In this document: piece after piece, positions 53,678 to 61,594 of the stretch
How positions within the stretch are numbered: position 1 is the first letter of the stretch
Layout: each line of letters begins with the position of its first letter
Assembly: GCA_039944535.1 (NCBI GenBank)
Contig: JBDUYP010000022.1
Span: 434,001 to 498,000 of the forward strand
Reading direction: 5' to 3'
Length of the DNA: 64,000 bases
DNA from: JAMZMI01 sp039944535
GTDB taxonomy: Bacteria > Bacteroidota > Bacteroidia > Cytophagales > Cyclobacteriaceae
Notes under the pieces: model-generated
Seen by the model: only the letters and a program-made list of their open reading frames with translations
What the model was told of the DNA's origin: nothing
Database searches by the model: none
Program-made: the position numbers and the translations under genes

Positions 53678-53702
53678 TAAGAGGAGTAATCAAAGCGCTA
53701 TA

Positions 53703-53757
53703 TCAAATGTCATGCTAACTAGGCGTCCCCGAGCTTGTCGAAGCATTAGATATTTGA
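53703..53757 (+). repeat. Palindromic element with enlarged loop, copy at 53703
   Basis: Arms TCAAATGTC (53703-53711) and GATATTTGA (53749-53757), inner stem ATGCT/AGCAT. The loop carries an extra AACTAGGCGTCCCC before GAGCTTGTCGA. Confidence 0.8.
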
Positions 53758-53837
53758 CAAGTGTAAGGAAGAAACAATCACAACATCAGGATTTGTCCTG
53801 ATTTCAGTTTTCAACTTTACAAATGACTAATCTTCAA

Positions 53838-53877
53838 CTTTTTGTTTACTCTTCGACATGCTCAGAGTGACAAAAAG
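53838..53877 (-). repeat. Palindromic GTCGA element, copy at 53838
   Basis: Arms CTTTTTGT (53838-53845) and ACAAAAAG (53870-53877); minus-strand inner stem ACTCT/AGAGT. Confidence 0.85.
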
Positions 53878-53902
53878 CTTAACAAGCTCACATGAAAGAG
53901 AG

Positions 53903-54652
53903 TCACCCCTCCAAAAGCTCAAGCACACTTTTTCTGTAGGTACGACTGATTGGCAAAGCAGCACCTACAATCTCTATTTCTTCCCGGCTGTACTTTGAAA
54001 TATGGCTCCTGTTTACAAGAAAAGACCGATGGATTCTGATAAACGAATCAGGCAACTTTTCTTGCAGTTCGCTGATCTTCTCCTTCGTAATCAACACAGT
54101 CTCGTTGGTGTGAATCTTGACATAGTCTGCCAGGCTCTCAACATACCGTATTTGATCCAAAACTACCGGGCAATTTTTGCGATCGACCCTAATAATGATC
54201 TCATGCTGTGCATTCTTCTGCTGCGCATCTTTGAGTTCGGCTATTTGGTGCTGATGCAGCTGATACTGTTTGACCAACCTAAAAAACGAATTGATAAACA
54301 CGATGAGATATAGAGTGAAAGTCAGCAGTAAAATGTTTGCTGAATAGGGGTTCAGTTCTTCATATTGATAATTGGCCAGGACGATGAAAGCCAAAGTCAG
54401 CACCAAAAATTCCAAATAAATGGATATCACCAACGTGTAAAGCACATATAGCCCAAACCGCCAATATCTCTTCTTTAGGAGAAACCGCGGAACGAGATAA
54501 TAATTGAAAAAATAGGATGTGCCAATGGCAACAGGTATTAGGAAGGATACAAAATAAAAAGTCCTTAGATACTCGCCATCTGCGAAACCAAAGACGATGG
54601 TAAGCAGTGCAGCCACTACCACCCAAAAAATAACGTGATGAATCAAACGCAT
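53903..54652 (-). CDS. Membrane-bound LytTR-family transcription regulator
   Basis: 249 residues. Four N-terminal membrane segments (about 5-22, 30-52, 66-92 and 105-122), a short coiled-coil linker (HQHQIAELKDAQQKN), then a LytTR DNA-binding domain (about 150-247: VVLDQIRYVESLADYVKIHT, FIRIHRSFLVNRSHI). The usual receiver domain is missing; a membrane sensor replaces it. It diverges from the MotA/ExbB-like gene across 153 bp, so regulating it is likely. Confidence 0.92.
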   Translation of the reverse strand: MRLIHHVIFWVVVAALLTIVFGFADGEYLRTFYFVSFLIPVAIGTSYFFNYYLVPRFLLKKRYWRFGLYVLYTLVISIYLEFLVLTLAFIVLANYQYEELNPYSANILLLTFTLYLIVFINSFFRLVKQYQLHQHQIAELKDAQQKNAQHEIIIRVDRKNCPVVLDQIRYVESLADYVKIHTNETVLITKEKISELQEKLPDSFIRIHRSFLVNRSHISKYSREEIEIVGAALPISRTYRKSVLELLEG

Positions 54653-54805
54653 TTTTACTTTTTTGACTCCAAGATGCGAAATTTGGCTCTTTCACAATCT
54701 TTTTGTCGATGAAATGCAGGTTTGGCAAAGGATTCTACCTTGCTCAAAGCTACCAGGCAAACCTAGCTTTGGATCAAACATTTTGTAACATTAAACACTA
54801 AAATT

Positions 54806-55174
54806 ATGATTGATCTATTTGTAATGGGTGGCCCGCTTTTCATGGGCATCATCACCATCACTTTTTTTGCAGCAATAATAGTTGCCATACGTGCGGCCTT
54901 GACCATCAGCAAAGACAAGGCCGATGAGACGGAACTGCATCAGCGCATTGTTTTGGTCAAGTCCATTGGCCTTTTGGCTCTTGTGCTCGGTGTGCTGGGG
55001 CAAACAATAGGCCTTTTCAGTGCATTTGAGGCCATCGAGCAAATGGGCTCTGTATCTCCTGCCATGCTCGCCGGTGGCTTGAAAGTCTCATCCATCACCA
55101 CCATTTACGGACTGATTTGCTACGTCCTCTCTCTTTTGATGTATTTCGGATTGACTGCCTACAGCAATAAATAA
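54806..55174 (+). CDS. MotA/TolQ/ExbB-like small membrane protein
   Basis: 122 residues with three membrane segments (about 6-28, 50-68, 92-116). The last two with the Pro/Gly/Thr pattern (LGVLGQTIGLFSAFEAIEQM, AGGLKVSSITTIYGLICYVL) match the conserved core of the MotA/TolQ/ExbB proton-channel family, here in a minimal form. No ExbD-like partner is adjacent. Divergent from the LytTR gene, and both lie between direct repeats. Confidence 0.82.
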   Translation: MIDLFVMGGPLFMGIITITFFAAIIVAIRAALTISKDKADETELHQRIVLVKSIGLLALVLGVLGQTIGLFSAFEAIEQMGSVSPAMLAGGLKVSSITTIYGLICYVLSLLMYFGLTAYSNK

Positions 55175-55226
55175 AACCCTGGTTTTTTTTCAAAAACACA
55201 TGTTTGTAGCTTGAGCTTGTCGAAGT

Positions 55227-55263
55227 AATTGTCATGTTGAGCTTGTCGAAGTATAAGACAATT
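55227..55263 (+). repeat. Palindromic GTCGA element, copy at 55227
   Basis: Arms AATTGTC and GACAATT; inner stem ATGTT/AGTAT closes with two wobble pairs around GAGCTTGTCGA. A half copy (TTGAGCTTGTCGAAG) lies just upstream. Confidence 0.8.
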
Positions 55264-55297
55264 TTGAAGAATTAAAACAAGCACATGAATTCCCCTT

Positions 55298-55331
55298 TTT
55301 GTTTGTTCTTCGGCAGGTTCAGGGTGACAAA
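55298..55331 (-). repeat. Degenerate palindromic GTCGA element, copy at 55298
   Basis: Position matches the 53644 copy in the direct repeat; core reads TTCTTCGGCAGGTTCAGGG. Confidence 0.6.
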
Positions 55332-55354
55332 TAAGAGGAGTAATCAAAGCGCTA

Positions 55355-55399
55355 TGTCAAATGTCATGCTGAGCCCGTCGAAGCATTAGATATTTGACA
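55355..55399 (+). repeat. Palindromic GTCGA element, copy at 55355
   Basis: Arms TGTCAAATGTC (55355-55365) and GATATTTGACA (55389-55399); inner stem ATGCT/AGCAT around GAGCCCGTCGA. Confidence 0.85.
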
Positions 55400-55483
55400 A
55401 GTGTAAGGAAGAAACAATCATAATATCAGGATTTGTCCTGATTTCAATTTTCAACTTTACAAATGACTAATCTTCAACTTTTT

Positions 55484-55632
55484 GTTTACTCTTCGACAGG
55501 TTCAGTATGGCAAATCTCATTTTCTGTGACAGCCTCATTTCCATCTTCCAAAAAAGTATTTCCGATTACTTCGAGCCCTGTGAATGGATTGTCAAACCCT
55601 TCACCTAACTTCGCGTTCCTTAAGAGAAAGGG
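55484..55632 (-). pseudogene. Possible C-terminal gene fragment
   Basis: Minus-strand open stretch reading NAKLGEGFDNPFTGLEVIGN then TFLEDGNEAVTENEICH and a stop formed in the repeat. The residues look like real protein, but a stop lies just upstream and no start or family can be named. The plus-strand frame here is judged a shadow of it. Confidence 0.35.
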
Positions 55633-55744
55633 CTATTTTTTCTCATCTGAGTTTAACTCATTTTAAAGGGTTTTTATTGGAGAATTCGCATTGCCAGGCG
55701 ATTCTCAGTAACGTATTTTCAAACAAACCAAAATCGGCACTTTT

Positions 55745-56608
55745 ATGCTAAAAGAGATCATCAAACAGGAACTGATAAGTGAAGAAGAATACAACTTGCT
55801 GCTGGACGCCAAGCCCCAGACACCTGAGCTGATCCCTATTGCATACTCCGAAAGAGCCGGGGTTTTTAAGCTCGTAGCTGATGAAAATATTGAATACCGA
55901 TACATCAATGGTTCTTGTGAGGATCGAGCGCATTTTATTTCACTCCTACTCAGTGCAAATGGCATCACCGCAGGTAAGATGTGGAGCTTCGCACCGGCAC
56001 GATACACCTTCCTTTCGGACGAACTTTTCAACATCGCCGACCCTTATGAGATCAATCAGGACCTGACCTGGGGCTACCACGTGGCGGCATACGTTCATGC
56101 ATATGATAAAAGTGGAGAAGTCGAAACACTCATCATAGATCAGTCATTCAACCCAAATGGTTTTTTGACGCTTGATGAATGGCTCAAAATGATGGATTGC
56201 CCTAGGGCAATCCAGCTGACCACAGACATGCATAGCTACCTGTTCAATTCGGTTTTTGGATATTACGGCTACACCCCTGTCAGCTATGAAACCCACTACA
56301 ACACGCCACTAGATATCCCGTCTGTGATCAATGGCAACTTTTGGTATATGTACGATGGTGACGAGTATGTACAAAGAGGGCTCTCGGTTAGTGATCTGGC
56401 CATTGAGATTTATAACCTACTCCAATTCCTTCCAGAAGAAGAAGCTGCTTACTTTGAGAATGTGCTGACGAGTATTGATGAAGTTATTCGCTTCACAGCA
56501 ATGGCTAAACCGGACTTTATCAACCAGCACACCTATGATCATTTCATGAGCTTTTACCAAAAGCGCTATCAGCACTGGACCAGGCGGATCAATGAATTGC
56601 TGGGGTGA
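55745..56608 (+). CDS. Protein-glutaminase-like (papain-fold deamidase) protein
   Basis: 287 residues, no signal peptide. A catalytic layout like protein-glutamine glutaminase is visible: Cys58 in NGSCEDRAHFISLLLSANGI, His112 in WGYHVAAYV and Asp132 in LIIDQSFNPNGFLTLDEW, in the same order and context (C..RAH, W.YHVA, IIDPS) as the secreted Chryseobacterium enzyme. The final 120 residues are helical and unassigned. Such enzymes deamidate side-chain Gln in proteins. Here the protein seems cytoplasmic or exported by another route. It is a single gene in a repeat-rich zone. Confidence 0.78.
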   Translation: MLKEIIKQELISEEEYNLLLDAKPQTPELIPIAYSERAGVFKLVADENIEYRYINGSCEDRAHFISLLLSANGITAGKMWSFAPARYTFLSDELFNIADPYEINQDLTWGYHVAAYVHAYDKSGEVETLIIDQSFNPNGFLTLDEWLKMMDCPRAIQLTTDMHSYLFNSVFGYYGYTPVSYETHYNTPLDIPSVINGNFWYMYDGDEYVQRGLSVSDLAIEIYNLLQFLPEEEAAYFENVLTSIDEVIRFTAMAKPDFINQHTYDHFMSFYQKRYQHWTRRINELLG

Positions 56609-56701
56609 ATGACGCAAGCTCACGCTATCGTCATCCCGAACCTGAGGACTCCCCTTACCTTCCGTCATTCTGAACTCTGATGTCTGGTGTACACTATCTA
56701 G

Positions 56702-56734
56702 GTGTCACACTGAGCTTGTCGAAGTGTAAGACAC
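56702..56734 (+). repeat. Palindromic GTCGA element, GTGTC arm type, copy at 56702
   Basis: Arms GTGTC (56702-56706) and GACAC (56730-56734); inner stem ACACT/AGTGT around GAGCTTGTCGA. Confidence 0.85.
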
Positions 56735-56740
56735 AGTAAT

Positions 56741-56791
56741 GAATTGTTTATGCTTCGAGGGCTCGGGGACGCCTAGTCAGCATGACAATTC
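56741..56791 (+). repeat. Variant palindromic element with GGGGACGCC loop
   Basis: Arms GAATTGT (56741-56747) and ACAATTC (56785-56791), inner stem ATGCT/AGCAT; the loop reads TCGAGGGCTCGGGGACGCCT, the reverse-order counterpart of the insertion in the element at 53703. Confidence 0.75.
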
Positions 56792-56835
56792 AAGAAATTC
56801 GGGGACGCCTGGTCAGCATGACAATTCAAGAAGTT
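56764..56835 (+). repeat. 36-bp tandem repeat, two units
   Basis: Units at 56764-56799 and 56800-56835, beginning CGGGGACGCCTRGTCAGCAT and ending GAAATT/GAAGTT; two differences between them. Confidence 0.85.
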
Positions 56836-56899
56836 TAGGGTAACCCTTATGAGATTGTGACGCTGCGTTGCACTTCGCTCACAATGACGGTGTAGAAGA
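56836..56899 (+). repeat. 64-bp interspersed repeat, copy 1
   Basis: AGGGTAACCCTTATGAGATT leads into a hairpin with arms ATTGTGA (56854-56860) and TCACAAT (56879-56885) around a GCACTTCGC loop. Copies at 57172 and, partially, at 61731. Confidence 0.8.
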
Positions 56900-57036
56900 A
56901 CACTTTCAGACCTTAAAGGTCATTTCTGTGTAAACAAAAACGAAGACCTCCCGATCTCCGCTAAGCTCCGTCGGAAGGTGACGGTCTAAAATGGTATGTT
57001 GTGGTGTCACACTGAACTCTGGTGTTACACTATCTA

Positions 57037-57071
57037 GGTGTCACACTGAGCCTGTCGAAGTGTAAGACACC
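57037..57071 (+). repeat. Palindromic GTCGA element, GTGTC arm type, copy at 57037
   Basis: Arms GGTGTC (57037-57042) and GACACC (57066-57071); inner stem ACACT/AGTGT around GAGCCTGTCGA. Confidence 0.85.
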
Positions 57072-57171
57072 ACCTGAAGCACTCCCTTACCTTCCGTCAT
57101 TCTGAACCTGAGGAACGAAGGTGAAAGAATCTTATCCTTACATACGCTACCGGTCTTACTATAAACCTAGT

Positions 57172-57236
57172 CAGGGTAACTCTTATGAGATTGTTACGCT
57201 CCGTTTCACTTCGCTCACAATGACGGTGTAGAAGGG
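57172..57236 (+). repeat. 64-bp interspersed repeat, copy 2
   Basis: AGGGTAACTCTTATGAGATT, then GTTACGCTCCGTTTCACTTC and GCTCACAATGACGG; a diverged copy of 56836-56899. Confidence 0.8.
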
Positions 57237-57469
57237 ACGCCTAGTCAGGTTGACTTTCATCAGGTTGACTTTTTTAGGGTTTTTTCGCCTACCTGATATC
57301 AGGGATAAAAAACAGCCCTCCGAGCACATAAACCCTTGTTTGCGGTATATAAAACATACATTTTGTTTATCAAAAAACCTCTAAGAGTACTTTCAGATCA
57401 GCATCCGTCTGGTTAATTTAAGGTTGAGATAGCAGTCTCATAAGTATTAACCCAAGCTATAGCACCATC

Positions 57470-58570
57470 TTGTTTCGACCAGTAAGTTTTAAAGAGCCTT
57501 TTTTTAGCAAATGGACGTTATGCCTTTTTTTGGCATGTCTATCCGGCACCCTCGGTGCTCAGAAAAAGAACTACGCTGGCGCCTCCTTTTGGACGGCATT
57601 TGATGGGCCTCCCATAGCCGGAAGTGGCGTACTCTACAACCAAAATGGCATCCGCCTTTCGTTCAACATTTTTGCAGGACCAGACCAATGGGGCGAAAGC
57701 ATATCACAGTGTGAGTTTAACGACCCACCGGAAGGCGAACGAGAAAAATGGGCAGATGGCCGAACCCTGAAATATTACAGAATCAAATACCGTCTGGATA
57801 ATCAAAACGCAGGAAAGACTGTCTACTTCCACCGATCTCCAACATTCACCATCAACGTGGAAAGCCCCGAGGACCCAATCGCGCATATCTGTCACAACAA
57901 CACCGGAACGACCATCTCAGCCTCTGCTCTTGTGACGAAAATGGGACCCAACAGCTCCATAGAGTTTGATGACGAGGGGGACGGCAGCTGGTTTTTCAAC
58001 AAACCAAAAGTAGTGAAATGGGAGATCGGAGGCTATACGCTGGAAGACTACATAGGACCAGCCACTTCTACCACCAATAAAAACGTAGCTAATCAGGGGC
58101 TGGATGATTTCATGGAAGAGCTGGAAGAAGATTTAGCTTCAGAATTCGGTTTTGATGATATTGCCGAAAACGAAACCAATACCGAAGTATCATCCAAAAT
58201 AGACCAGGATGCTGGAAAAATCATCGACACTCCATCCGGCTCATCAGGTGTGTCATCAAACTCTACTGAACCGGTCAGACACAATTATGACCCTGCGCTA
58301 TGCACCAGGCTTATTCAACAAACCAGCCGCGTTTATCAAAACCTGAATCGCATCACCAATCAGGCCTACAGTGGCGATGTTAACACTCAGCATCTGGACC
58401 GAAGCAATCAGGAAATGGAGGCCTACAACAAGGAATTAATCAAGGCGATAGAAGCTGATAAGCTTAGCCCTGAATGTCTGGAGGAAATCCAAAAAATATC
58501 AGAAAGATATGTTGACAATGCGATCAACAAAATGAATAAAGAACTCAAAAACCTGAATTACGATTACTAA
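57470..58570 (+). CDS. Exported hypothetical protein, first of a secreted pair
   Basis: 366 residues from a TTG start; no earlier ATG suits, and the following signal peptide (WTLCLFLACLSGTLGAQ) fixes the start region. A beta-rich first half (WTAFDGPPIAGSGVLYNQNG, VYFHRSPTFTINVESPEDPI) is followed by an acidic, Ser-rich linker (about 210-275) and a helical C-terminal region with two Cys (ALCTRL, PECLEE). I recognise no family. It lies 9 bp before the next gene, so they are cotranscribed. Confidence 0.8.
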   Translation: MFRPVSFKEPFFSKWTLCLFLACLSGTLGAQKKNYAGASFWTAFDGPPIAGSGVLYNQNGIRLSFNIFAGPDQWGESISQCEFNDPPEGEREKWADGRTLKYYRIKYRLDNQNAGKTVYFHRSPTFTINVESPEDPIAHICHNNTGTTISASALVTKMGPNSSIEFDDEGDGSWFFNKPKVVKWEIGGYTLEDYIGPATSTTNKNVANQGLDDFMEELEEDLASEFGFDDIAENETNTEVSSKIDQDAGKIIDTPSGSSGVSSNSTEPVRHNYDPALCTRLIQQTSRVYQNLNRITNQAYSGDVNTQHLDRSNQEMEAYNKELIKAIEADKLSPECLEEIQKISERYVDNAINKMNKELKNLNYDY

Positions 58571-58579
58571 CCAAATATT

Positions 58580-61500
58580 ATGTCAAAACCATTCCCCTAC
58601 CGATCGGCCGAGCTTTTCAAATTATCTCTCATCCTCCTGCTATTCGCAACGGGTACAGGCTCATTTGCGCAAGGTACCCAGCAGTGGAAAGAAGACCTCA
58701 TGCAGGAATACAATCCACAGGGCTACTCATACTACAAGTACGGTGAGGGTATAATCAATCAGGGTAAGCAGATAGCCAATGGGCTCACGAGCAACCTGAA
58801 TCGCTACCAAAACCTCATTGAGACCACAGATCCCGACGAGCTACTTGCAGACTTTGAAAGCAAAATGCAAAACATAGAAATGCTGGAGCAGCAGTACAAT
58901 CAGCAAAGCTTTGATTTTGGTTATCAACAAGGACAACAAATAAGCAATTCGATCAACTCAGGTGATGCTGCAGGAGCACTGACGGGGGCACTTGGGGCCT
59001 TCGGGGCGATGAACGAAATGAGAGAAGCCGAAAAAGAACTGGAAAGAAAAAAAGCGGCTCTCAATGAGCAAAGGAGGCAAAGAATGTCAGAGATTTATTG
59101 GAATGCGATCGAATACAATGATCAGGCAATAAACAATTATATAGAGCGCGCGGCTTATGCCGAAGACGCTAAAGACGAACAGTACAACCTCAACTTTGTC
59201 GATAATCTAAGATGCTATGCCAAGAGCATGGAGTCCAACTGGAGCTCTACAAGTACTTACTGGCTAAACAACAACTGCCCTAAACCTGCTCAGCCAGATG
59301 TAAATACCATAGAAAACAAATTTGTGGCGAAGGACATCCAGTACATCAAAGTAGCCAGGCGCAAGTATGACTACTACCAAGAGTCAGGTCACGAGCCATT
59401 CCTAAGTGCCGCAATCAGCTATGCTGCGGCGGCTGCCAAAACCAACCCCAAGGCTTCACACTTTTACCAGCTGGGGGTTTATTACTCTGAGCAAACAACT
59501 ATCCTGGCACTCAGCACCATGCTCACGGCCAAGCAGCTGGACCCTTATTTCTTTGACTCAAAGCGAAACGAAAAACTGGAGCAGGTAAAGAGTATGGCCG
59601 AATCAGAAGTGAGCTCCGCCCTCCGGTCTAACGACAAAGAATACATCACCGCATTTCTTGATGCCGGTCTCGACAAAACCATCAAAATCGGCAGCAACAA
59701 CATCCTAACCCAGGCCATCATCCTGGATCAGCCAGATGCCCTACAGCTCGTATTGAACAAATATATAGACGGCCTCAGCCAAAGCGAAATCAACATTAAG
59801 TTGCAAAAAACGATCATGCTATGCGCCATCAACAACAGCACAAACTGTCTTCAGAGATTCCTTGAACTGGGCGTACCATTAGATTTTGAGCTAAAAGGGT
59901 ACACACCAATAGATGTAGCCAACAAAGCCCAGTCAGGAGAAGCCTTTAATTTTTTGATGGATAACTCTGAACGCAAGGGCTACTACGAAAGCAAATATGC
60001 AGATTCGCCAACCCTTTTTTATGCCAAAGCCAAAACGGACATCTCGGCAGCCATCAGCCAGCTCAATACCATGAGCACGGGCAGTGCTAAATCAATTGTT
60101 AGTGGTCTGATAGATGAAGCCAACAGCGAACCCAACTACCTGGAGGTTCTTTGCTCAAGCGTGGTGGCAAAAGAAATCATCAAATCAACTCCGGAACTTT
60201 CTAAGAGGGTACTTCAAAAGTTTGCCAGCCAGGTAAAAAGTGCTTCCCCAAATAGCAATGCTGCCAAATACCTACTGTCTGACCTGGTTTCATTTGACCA
60301 AATCCCTTCTCTGGCTGAAATAAAACCTCAAGAGGTAAAAACTACTCCACCTGTAGCCGTAGAAAAAATAGTTGAAACAGGTCTAAAAGGGTATTCACTT
60401 AGTTCTCGTATGAATATGATGTTTTCCCAAATGGAAATAGGCCTTCAAACTTTGCGTGACATGGAAACAAATGAATACTTCACAGAGGAGCAGAAGAGAA
60501 AATCAGTCCAAACTTCAGAGGAATATGTGAGAAAATACAGAAGCTACCTTAGCGGTACTCCCATGCCAAAAGATGAAGAGAATGAGCTGGATGGTTCAGT
60601 TTATATAACCATACTCAATGATGCAGGTGGAGCATACGCCGAGTACAAAGAAGGTTTCGGGAAATACATACGGGAAAACTATACAATCGTAGATGAGGTG
60701 AGCATCACTGATAAAATACGAACCACCGTGGATCGCCTAAAAATTGTTCAGGAAAAGACAGGTACAGATATGTCGGCAGCTATTAACATGTACAGCAGCT
60801 ACCTGAACAAAAGTGAATTAGCTAGTTATGAAATAGACGCTGTGGCAAACTACTATGGTATGTATGCCTTACAAATGAATAAACCTCTGGATGAATATAG
60901 CATGCAAAAATTGCAAAACGGAGTTTCTTACGGTGTGCCTTCAACAACCGCAGCTTCCACAAGTAAATCACTCGCTGATCAGGAAAGTATCGTTTACCAT
61001 GCCTTCAACAGCGGAAACTACGAGCTATTCGAAGCTTTGGATAGAAAATTTGATCTGAACAAAGTGAAAACAACTGAAGGTCAAAGTCTGTTGAAAGCGA
61101 TGGTTACCTCCGGAGGAATATTTAGCCGTGACGAGTACTTGTCTAAAGATTTTGACTTCAATACGTCTATAGATGGAGCTTCAGTGGTACAGTATTATCT
61201 GGATAAGAATGGAGATAACCTTTACGGAGATCAGCTTCAAAATTTCATAACAGGAATGAATCTCGCTCCTGCGGGCAAGGTGACGAAAAATGGAGGCACG
61301 ATGCTGCATTGGGCTATCCAGAGGGTGATCGATGGCGAAGGACAAAGAAGTGGAGAAATCACAATTCTTAGCAGACTGGAACAATTCAACTTCGACCCGT
61401 ATGCTGAGGATAAAGATGGCAAAACGGCCTGGGATCTTTTCTCTAAAAATGAGAAGCAGATAGAGGATGAAGTAAAAGAAGCCAGAAAGAAAGAAATTCT

Positions 61501-61594
61501 TGCTGCTACCGATGCTAGCAAGTTGATTCTAAACATGATTGCAAAAGAAACCTGGGAAGAAAAATACAATACCATTCACAAGGCGCTACACTAG
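58580..61594 (+). CDS. Large exported protein with ankyrin-like segments
   Basis: 1004 residues with signal peptide (LSLILLLFATGTGSFAQ, after about residue 30). An N-terminal Gln/Asn-rich helical region (about 40-200) includes a Gly/Ala stretch (GDAAGALTGALGAFGAMNEM). Ankyrin-like pieces appear at about 350-460 (NNILTQAIILDQPDALQLVL, LKGYTPIDVANKAQSGEAFN) and near the C terminus (GGTMLHWAIQRVIDGEG, DKDGKTAWDLFSKNE). It follows the exported protein gene by 9 bp. Likely periplasmic or surface protein-interaction partner; function unknown. Confidence 0.82.
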   Translation: MSKPFPYRSAELFKLSLILLLFATGTGSFAQGTQQWKEDLMQEYNPQGYSYYKYGEGIINQGKQIANGLTSNLNRYQNLIETTDPDELLADFESKMQNIEMLEQQYNQQSFDFGYQQGQQISNSINSGDAAGALTGALGAFGAMNEMREAEKELERKKAALNEQRRQRMSEIYWNAIEYNDQAINNYIERAAYAEDAKDEQYNLNFVDNLRCYAKSMESNWSSTSTYWLNNNCPKPAQPDVNTIENKFVAKDIQYIKVARRKYDYYQESGHEPFLSAAISYAAAAAKTNPKASHFYQLGVYYSEQTTILALSTMLTAKQLDPYFFDSKRNEKLEQVKSMAESEVSSALRSNDKEYITAFLDAGLDKTIKIGSNNILTQAIILDQPDALQLVLNKYIDGLSQSEINIKLQKTIMLCAINNSTNCLQRFLELGVPLDFELKGYTPIDVANKAQSGEAFNFLMDNSERKGYYESKYADSPTLFYAKAKTDISAAISQLNTMSTGSAKSIVSGLIDEANSEPNYLEVLCSSVVAKEIIKSTPELSKRVLQKFASQVKSASPNSNAAKYLLSDLVSFDQIPSLAEIKPQEVKTTPPVAVEKIVETGLKGYSLSSRMNMMFSQMEIGLQTLRDMETNEYFTEEQKRKSVQTSEEYVRKYRSYLSGTPMPKDEENELDGSVYITILNDAGGAYAEYKEGFGKYIRENYTIVDEVSITDKIRTTVDRLKIVQEKTGTDMSAAINMYSSYLNKSELASYEIDAVANYYGMYALQMNKPLDEYSMQKLQNGVSYGVPSTTAASTSKSLADQESIVYHAFNSGNYELFEALDRKFDLNKVKTTEGQSLLKAMVTSGGIFSRDEYLSKDFDFNTSIDGASVVQYYLDKNGDNLYGDQLQNFITGMNLAPAGKVTKNGGTMLHWAIQRVIDGEGQRSGEITILSRLEQFNFDPYAEDKDGKTAWDLFSKNEKQIEDEVKEARKKEILAATDASKLILNMIAKETWEEKYNTIHKALH

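Larger units (their letters stand above)
53571..53866 (+). repeat. Left copy of an about 285-bp direct repeat
   Basis: Matches 55226-55509 along its length, with a 14-bp insertion (AACTAGGCGTCCCC near 53717) absent from the other copy. Shared words include ATAAGAGGAGTAATCAAAGC, GACAAGTGTAAGGAAGAAAC and CAGGATTTGTCCTGATTTCA. Encloses, with its partner, the LytTR and MotA-like genes. Confidence 0.85.
53093..53902. other. Repeat-rich intergenic region
   Basis: Contains five palindromic elements, a decayed GIY-YIG gene (53300-53491) and, from 53571, the left copy of an approximately 285-bp direct repeat. No intact gene seen. Confidence 0.75.
55226..55509 (+). repeat. Right copy of the about 285-bp direct repeat
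   Basis: Partner of 53571-53866; same order of hairpins. Lacks the 14-bp insertion, and has a different spacer near 55280-55300. Its end loses the right arm of the last palindrome. Confidence 0.85.
55175..55744. other. Repeat-rich intergenic region
   Basis: Contains the right copy of the 285-bp direct repeat with its palindromes, then a possible relic on the minus strand (55484-55632). The last 100 bp before 55745 are AT-rich with no clear promoter. Confidence 0.6.
56609..57469. other. Repeat-filled intergenic region
   Basis: Over 500 bp consist of short interspersed elements: GTGTC hairpins at 56702 and 57037, a 36-bp tandem pair at 56764, two 64-bp direct repeats (56836-56899 and 57172-57236) and several pieces with TTCCGTCATTCTGAAC. 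The last 150 bp before 57470 are free of repeats and presumably carry the promoter. No gene was seen. Confidence 0.75.

Noticed and set aside
55463..55666. 67-aa plus-strand ORF
   Set aside because: It begins in a repeat and is the reverse complement of a stretch that looks more protein-like on the minus strand.
57015..57240. Short ORFs in the repeat-filled gap as genes
   Set aside because: Every frame is built of repeat pieces; no start context or protein-like composition.
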